A stretch of 64,000 bases of DNA from Lindgomyces ingoldianus (lineage: Eukaryota > Ascomycota > Dothideomycetes > Pleosporales > Lindgomycetaceae): the NCBI RefSeq assembly GCF_010093535.1, contig NW_022985183.1, positions 124,001-188,000 of the forward strand. The letters are read 5' to 3'. Under the pieces are notes generated by a model. That model saw only the letters and a list, made by a program, of their open reading frames with translations, ran no database searches and was not told the DNA's origin. Positions 58,408 to 64,000 of the stretch are shown here, piece after piece (within the stretch, counting starts at the first letter, position 1; each line of letters starts with the position of its first letter). The translations under genes and the position numbers were made by a program.

Positions 58408-61254
58408 GTTCCGAGCAGAGTTGGCTATTTGGAGGGAAAATGATTGAGTAGAAGAATCTGTATTGGCTGGTGGGCTAGGTCCTTATGTATACTACGCTAC
58501 CCAGATAGGCGGTAAAAACCCATGATGCAGCGTTGGCGAGATTTTGGAGCATTTAACATCAAGCCTTCGCACCCCGGAATCTAAGGAGCAGGCAACGAAG
58601 ATTGAATGACAAGGTCTGATTATTGGAAAAGTGTGATAACGTGGATGTCGAGGTCCGTGTAGCGCTTCTCGAGCGCAGTCGTGCCGGATGAGCTTTGAAC
58701 ATCCGCGTCATTGTTACATCCATATTGGTACCCAATGGTTCTTTCGCTCACACCTTTGCTCGCGACTCTTAGTGTCTTCTCACACCAACACCGTTATGAG
58801 AAGAGGACCTCGACAAACCATCGCTGGTGGCGTTATGAATCCTAAATGTGGCTGTGCATATGCGGGTAAGACCGCACTGCGTTTCAAAGGATCATGATTG
58901 GTGGGAATGCAGTATGCCAAATCAATTGAGGAAGGAGAGAAGACGGGATATATGAACCAGGCATCACACCTGAGATTCTCCGGTAAGTTCGGGGTGTAAA
59001 TGGGTGTCACGCGGCCGTTGTTGAAGTCGATACATTTGTAGAACATGTCGTGTAGAGGAGGCTGGCCCTCCGTGGCAGAACTGTAATTGTGCATAGCAGT
59101 GGCCATGGCATGTTGGCGAAGGTATGGGGGATAAAGTAGGGGTTGTGTGCTCCACGTCTAGCACTGCTGTTGTTGCAAAGGTGCGCTGTTGGAGAGAACC
59201 TACATGATGGGGAAAGGCTCCTAAATATCTGGCAAACTTACCGGAGCTACCTTTTCGCTCGTTCTATAGACCTATCAATTCCATTGAATGGCTTATCAAG
59301 TGTAGGTGCGTGGAAGGCTAGCGTTGGGTTCTAGGTCCATACCACGGTAATTGTGAATCTCGTTTCGTCTGTTTATCGCGGCGCTGTCCTGAGAATGGCT
59401 GGAGGACTAAAGAAGTTAAATAACAAAGTTTCAGAACAGAGCACCGGTGTCTGGTAGACGACGTTGTAGAGGCAATATGATAGACGAAGAAGATGGAGTC
59501 TTTTTCCGATCTCGGAAGGAATGGTAGACGTGGTCACGCGTCTTGACGATTACATCACCCGACGGAGCAAAAACCTAGAAAGGCTGCCTTGAGCAAGAGA
59601 TCGTCCCGGAGAAGTGCGTATGGTTCAGAGAAACGGAGTGCTGCAGTGCTTGCCATTGTTTGTGTGCACTTGGTGGAGAGGAAGAATCTCTCGTCGGCTC
59701 AATCGCAATGTGCCCATATGAGGAAGTGGACGTTTTCCGGTAAAATACAGGATTTCGAAGCTGGTGGCCGATGTTGAATCAATAAATCGGTGCAACGTCG
59801 GAGTTGGGCCTGGCTGACGGGCGTTGTACTCTGTCTTGACCCACAATTCTTCCATGTTTATTTCAACCTCGCACCTCACTCTGTCCAATTGGCCTCATGT
59901 CAACATCTGACTGACCTCAGCGGTGGAAACGGGTTGGTGATAAGGAGCACAATGTAGATAGTAAGTTCTCAGCCATTATCTAAGCGCGTGCTAAGCATCA
60001 AGCAACCGAGGTCTGCAACAGCCGAAGCCACAACGGCGCCACTCGGCTTCTCCGTTTCTCCTCTGGTCCAACGCCAACATCAACATTCGACCCCCACGAA
60101 TTTGGCATGTCCAAGCGTAGATTTTTGAATGTTTTCGTCTCAGACAGTATCTCATCTCTTCGAGGCACATGATTAGGGGGCCTTTCCACTCGAAGACGGT
60201 CATTTCCTAATGACTTGGCTTGCCGCGCTCCACCCGCTAATGTGTGGCACCCCAGATTGGCGCACTACTTCAACCAGCTTCCTTATCAGGGACCCTCGTC
60301 CGGCGACAGGCAGCACGACTCGCTTGGCGCTCTATTGTTCGTGGCGTTCATCGTTTCCATGAACAGGTGATATCTTCTGAGCATTCTTCGTTCGCGAAAG
60401 AGTTTGCCTGACCGTGTGCTAGACTACCGGATACGTGCGTGGACTTCAGCGGGTAAAGAGTGATTGCTGTCCCTCAAGAAGATAGGTACGACTGTGCCTT
60501 GCATCCAGACTCGCTTCCAATTAGTCCTACAGGACAATATCCGACCATTGCAAACCCCCCAACCCCCCCCTGCGATGTCAGAACGGAGAATGGTCTCGTG
60601 TCACCTACCAGTGCAACACCTGGACCTCCAAGCTCCTGAATAATTTCGTACTTTTTGGAAAGAACTACCGCATTCGAGCGTCCTGCTTCGTATTGAATGT
60701 TCGCACGACTGTCGGTTCACGGTCGCCCCCCGCTGCAGTCATGATGCACTCAGAAATTCGGTTGGGTTCCCCGCTACGATTTCCCAACTGCCAAATGCAT
60801 GTTGTATCCGGATAATTAAGCTTTCCAACTTCCCTTAGCGCAATTACTTCCTCTCGTCTTGGTTTCCTGTCCGCCATGGATTGGGTCCGCGCCAACGCAA
60901 AGAAACATTCTAGATGCTTTTGAAGCCGCGTTGGCTGTCGGTGGCCTAACAATCTCGCCGGTTAATCATCCCACCTTCTCGATAGCAATGCCGCGATTTG
61001 ATGCGCAAACGGTCGGTGATCCAATTGAGTGGATCCATCTCTGCTCTTTGCCGCCTCCACGCTAGAGCTCAGCACGATAACAGGGTTACGGCTGGGATCT
61101 CTGAGCAGCGCTCTGCAGTCAGCTCTATCTCCCGGGTCGTTATAAAGCACCGTCATGGCCGCCCTTGTTCAAACTCCTAGATTGTGTTTCACGACTTCCT
61201 CTATCGTCTTTACCCTTGAGAAGTCGCTCCCTAGAGTGCTGTCACTCGATCATC
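58408..61254. other. Gene-poor spacer, 2.8 kb
   Basis: The stretch holds no well-supported gene. Minus-strand frames at 58780-59106, 59625-59855 and 59991-60203 have partly coding-like composition and may be remains of a decayed gene. A C-rich run occurs near 60560. The last 200 bases should be the promoter of the amino-acid permease. Confidence 0.45.
58780..59106 (-). CDS. Possible small protein, unrecognised
   Basis: An ATG-initiated frame of 108 codons has C-ending codons in its first two thirds (segments HDMFYKCIDFNNGRVTPIYT and CDAWFIYPVF) and a less convincing end. No domain or signal peptide is recognised. It may be an exon of a larger or decayed gene. Confidence 0.22.
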   Translation of the reverse strand: MATAMHNYSSATEGQPPLHDMFYKCIDFNNGRVTPIYTPNLPENLRCDAWFIYPVFSPSSIDLAYCIPTNHDPLKRSAVLPAYAQPHLGFITPPAMVCRGPLLITVLV

Positions 61255-63211
61255 ATGGAGCCAGCTCACCCCCCTCCAACATACGGTAACGTAGATTTGG
61301 AGAAGGACCAACTGCCCCGAACATCCCACACTTTCAAGGATCACCGCCGTGGTAGTCAATTCAGCGCTGAAAATGCCCCCGTTGTCAACGAAGATACGAA
61401 CGAACTGAAGCGGAATCTTCATGGCCGACATATGCAGATGATTGCTATCGGTGGCGCGATTGGAGCAGGTCTTTTCGTTGGATCTGGTAAAGCGTTGTCT
61501 AATGGTGGCCCCGCCAGTTTGGTATAGCTCCCCACGGACTGGCTTTGGTGAGGAGATAACTGGCTGACATATTCCTAGCTCCTTTGTTTCATGATCATTG
61601 GTGTCATGATGATGCTGATGATGCAAGCTCTGGCCGAATTAGCTGTCATGTATCCCGTAAACGGAGCCTTTTACATGTATATTGTGCGGTTTGTTGATCC
61701 GTCCTGGTGAGTCGTATCTATACTTGAAATTTCTTGGTGGATGCTTATTACTTATTAGGGGTTTCGCAATGGGTTGGGATTACGCGATTCAGTGGCTGAC
61801 TATTTTGCCATTCGAGATCACAGCAGCGGGCCTTACAATTGACTATTGGCACAAGTACAACATTGGAGTGAGTTTGTATTCGTGCGGCTAAACTTAATTG
61901 GTATACTAACGTAGAGCAGATCTGGATTGCAGTCTTCCTAACTATTTTGGCTGTTATTCAAATTTTCGGCGTGCGCGGATATGGTGAAGTGGAATTTCTC
62001 CTCAGCATGATCAAAATCGCTGCCTGTACTGGATTTATCCTCTTCGGCATCATCGTCAACTGTGGTGGTGTTTCTACTGACAACCGCGGCTATATCGGTG
62101 CTCGATACTGGCATGATCCTGAACAGGCCTTCAGAAATGGGTTCAAGGGCTTCTGCAGTGTGTTTGTCACAGCATCGTTTGCCTTCGGTGGTACGGAACT
62201 TACTGGCCTCGCTGCAGCCGAGGCCGCCGATCCGGTAAGGGAGATTCCAAAGGCTACTAAGCAGGTCTTCTGGCGCATTACATTCTTCTATGTGGTCAAT
62301 CTCTTCGTCCTTGGCCTCATCGTTCCTTCCAGCTCCACCGTTCTACTTGGCTCTTCTGGAGCGAACACCAAGGCCTCCCCATTCGTTCTTGCAATCCAAA
62401 TGGCTGGAGTCAAGGGTCTCCCTTCCGTATTCAACGCTGTTATCACGATTGCTGTCATTTCGGTTGCCAACTCTGCCACATACGCCTCCACTCGAACAAT
62501 TCAAGCAATGGCTGCTAATGGAATGGCACCTAAACTACTCGCGTATGTTGACAAGAAGGGTCGGCCAATCCCAACCGTCATCCTCCAGCTCCTCTTCGGT
62601 CTCTTGGCTTTCATTAATGAAGCTTCAGAGACAGGAGGCACGATTTTTGGCTGGCTTCTCGCTCTATCCGGTATTGCAAACTTCTTCGTGTACGGCAGCA
62701 TTTGTCTCGCCCATATTCGGTTCCGGAGGGCTTGGGCGTTGAAGGGACATTCGAAAGAAGAGTTGCCATACCAGGCGATGTTCGGAATATGGGGAAGCTG
62801 GTTGGGTGTCTTTCTAAACTTCATGTGTCTGGTTGCACAGTTTTACACTGCGCTTTGGGTACGTTTTCCTCGCTTTGATATTCTTTTCAATGCTTCTAAT
62901 GCCTTTCATAGCCTATTGGTGGGAGTCCAGATGCAGAAGCTTTCTTCAGCGCCTATATTGCCTTGCCTCTCATCATTGCTCTTTACGTCATTTGGAAAGC
63001 GTATTCTTGGTTTCACATCCCGGAACACCGCCCGTTATTCGTTAAGATTAAGGATATTGATCTCTATGCGGGAATGCGGGAAGGACAGTTCCAGTTCTCT
63101 GGTGAAGGTGTCCCAGTGGAGGAGAGGAGGAGAAGCATTACGGAACTCGAGCAAAGCAAGAAGAAGACTCCGCTCGGATATGTCAAGAGTGTTGTCGGTG
63201 CTCTCTTTTAA
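61255..63211 (+). CDS. Amino-acid permease (YAT/APC family)
   Basis: The exons are 61255-61521, 61579-61706, 61759-61867, 61920-62858 and 62912-63211, giving 580 residues. It is a plasma-membrane proton-coupled amino-acid permease of the fungal YAT group (Gap1, Agp1, Dip5 relatives). The cytosolic N-terminus ends in LKRNLHGRHMQMIAIGGAIG, followed by GAGLFVGSG, the substrate-binding unwound part of helix 1. Further landmarks are MYPVNGAFYMYIVRFVDPSW, GWDYAIQWLTILPFEI, SFAFGGTELTGLAAAEAADP and ANSATYASTRTIQAMA; about 12 hydrophobic helices in all. Substrate range cannot be read from the sequence. All four introns are GT-AG and 50-57 nt long. Lysines in the N-terminus could be ubiquitination sites. 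Confidence 0.94.
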
Positions 63212-63800
63212 GCAGATGTTTTCGTGGTCGCATCTGTGGGGAAGTCGCCGAGATCGAATATCCTGTACAGGAAGGAGAGTCGCATTGCGCCACCTCATTT
63301 CCTTTGAAATATAGAATATAGAGCATTTTATACGGAGAATTAAATGTGTGCTACCTGCTCAATCTGATTGATGGCTTTGTGGAGAGAAGACAAAGGGTTC
63401 AAATAAACTTTCTGCCGAAACCACAGCTAAGATCTTGGATCCTCTTGACATCCTTGGGTTTTGACGCTTAGTGTTTCTTATGCCAAGGGATGATTAGAGG
63501 CTTGGCTGGGTGCCGTGTTATCCGCGTCGGAGGTTCTTCGTGGGGGTTGGTTGGTGCTTGTGGAAAATGAACTTCGATCGTGGACAGCTACGGGTGCGCT
63601 CGGATACTTTGGTTTGACGTTCCTCTTGGAGCACACCCAAATATATATATATTTATTCATTTACGCTGAGAATTTACATTTTAGTGAGAGAACCGAGAAG
63701 GATGACGCGAGCACGTGATTCTCTGGCTAACCGAATGACGTTCATTGTTCAGTGCTGGCGATAGATCGATCCGATTTGTGGATCGATCTGAATCCACGCT
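63212..63800. other. 3' region of the permease and spacer
   Basis: About 600 bases with no gene. A TATATATATA run lies near 63640. At 63761-63790 GATCGATCC and GGATCGATC form a short inverted repeat just before the AT-rich boundary. Confidence 0.5.
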
Positions 63801-64000
63801 ATCCTAAATCTAGATTAGATCCTTAAATTAATTTATAGTCTTAGCTAAAAATTTACTTCTCTATTAATAAAATAACTTTAAAAGTCTTCTATAACATACT
63901 TAACAGGCAAGTTGCTTACACACTTAAGTTACTTACTTTTACTAAAACTCTACTAAACTACTTTTTTTACACTAATGCATTCCTAACAACACTACTTAGA
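63801..64000. repeat. Start of very AT-rich, probably RIP-decayed repeat DNA
   Basis: From about 63800 the composition changes abruptly to strongly AT-rich sequence with many TAA/TTA steps and almost no CG. This is what repeat-induced point mutation leaves of transposons in filamentous ascomycetes. The element type cannot be told because the window ends. Confidence 0.55.

Overview
This window is nuclear DNA of a filamentous ascomycete (Pezizomycotina); the class cannot be fixed from the sequence alone. The reasons are short introns (mostly 48-100 nt) with CTAAC/CTGAC branch sites and AG acceptors, CT-rich promoters, two HET-domain genes of the fungal heterokaryon-incompatibility type, a secreted intradiol dioxygenase, a GH93-type beta-propeller enzyme, and fungal NCS1 and YAT transporters. 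Genes occur singly on both strands. There are no operons and no convincing biosynthetic cluster. I saw no tRNA, rRNA or CRISPR array.

Layout. 0-8.7 kb: two Myb/SANT-like proteins transcribed divergently from a 2.5-kb spacer, plus tentative small minus-strand genes. 8.7-14.6 kb: gene-poor DNA with two families of decayed ~100-125 bp repeats. 14.6-16.8 kb: an unusual alpha/beta-hydrolase fused to an RNA-triphosphatase-like cysteine phosphatase. 19.0-22.7 kb: dihydroxy-acid dehydratase converging on ribosomal protein eS19. 23.3-32.6 kb: a GNAT acetyltransferase, two convergent HET genes and a 956-residue conserved fungal membrane protein. 33.8-38.6 kb: a GH93-like secreted enzyme and a purine/cytosine permease. 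43.2-44.4 kb: a secreted intradiol dioxygenase. 46.2-54.6 kb: a segment bracketed by two inverted copies of a ~0.7-kb Mutator-like non-autonomous element, enclosing SSU72 and an Nbp2-like SH3 protein. 57.6-63.2 kb: a pyroglutamyl-peptidase-like protein and an amino-acid permease. The last 200 bases enter very AT-rich, probably RIP-decayed repeat DNA.

The strongest theme is unusual splicing. Frame arithmetic and family conservation require two GC-AG introns that share the donor hexamer GCATGT, a 5-nt internal microexon in eS19, an 8-nt microexon in the dehydratase, a first coding exon that is only ATG, and another of only 5 nt. Two further introns are multiples of three without stop codons, so their retention would leave an open frame. 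Each would mislead automatic gene calling. All exon models were worked out by hand from the sequence; functions rest on motif recognition, not on database searches.
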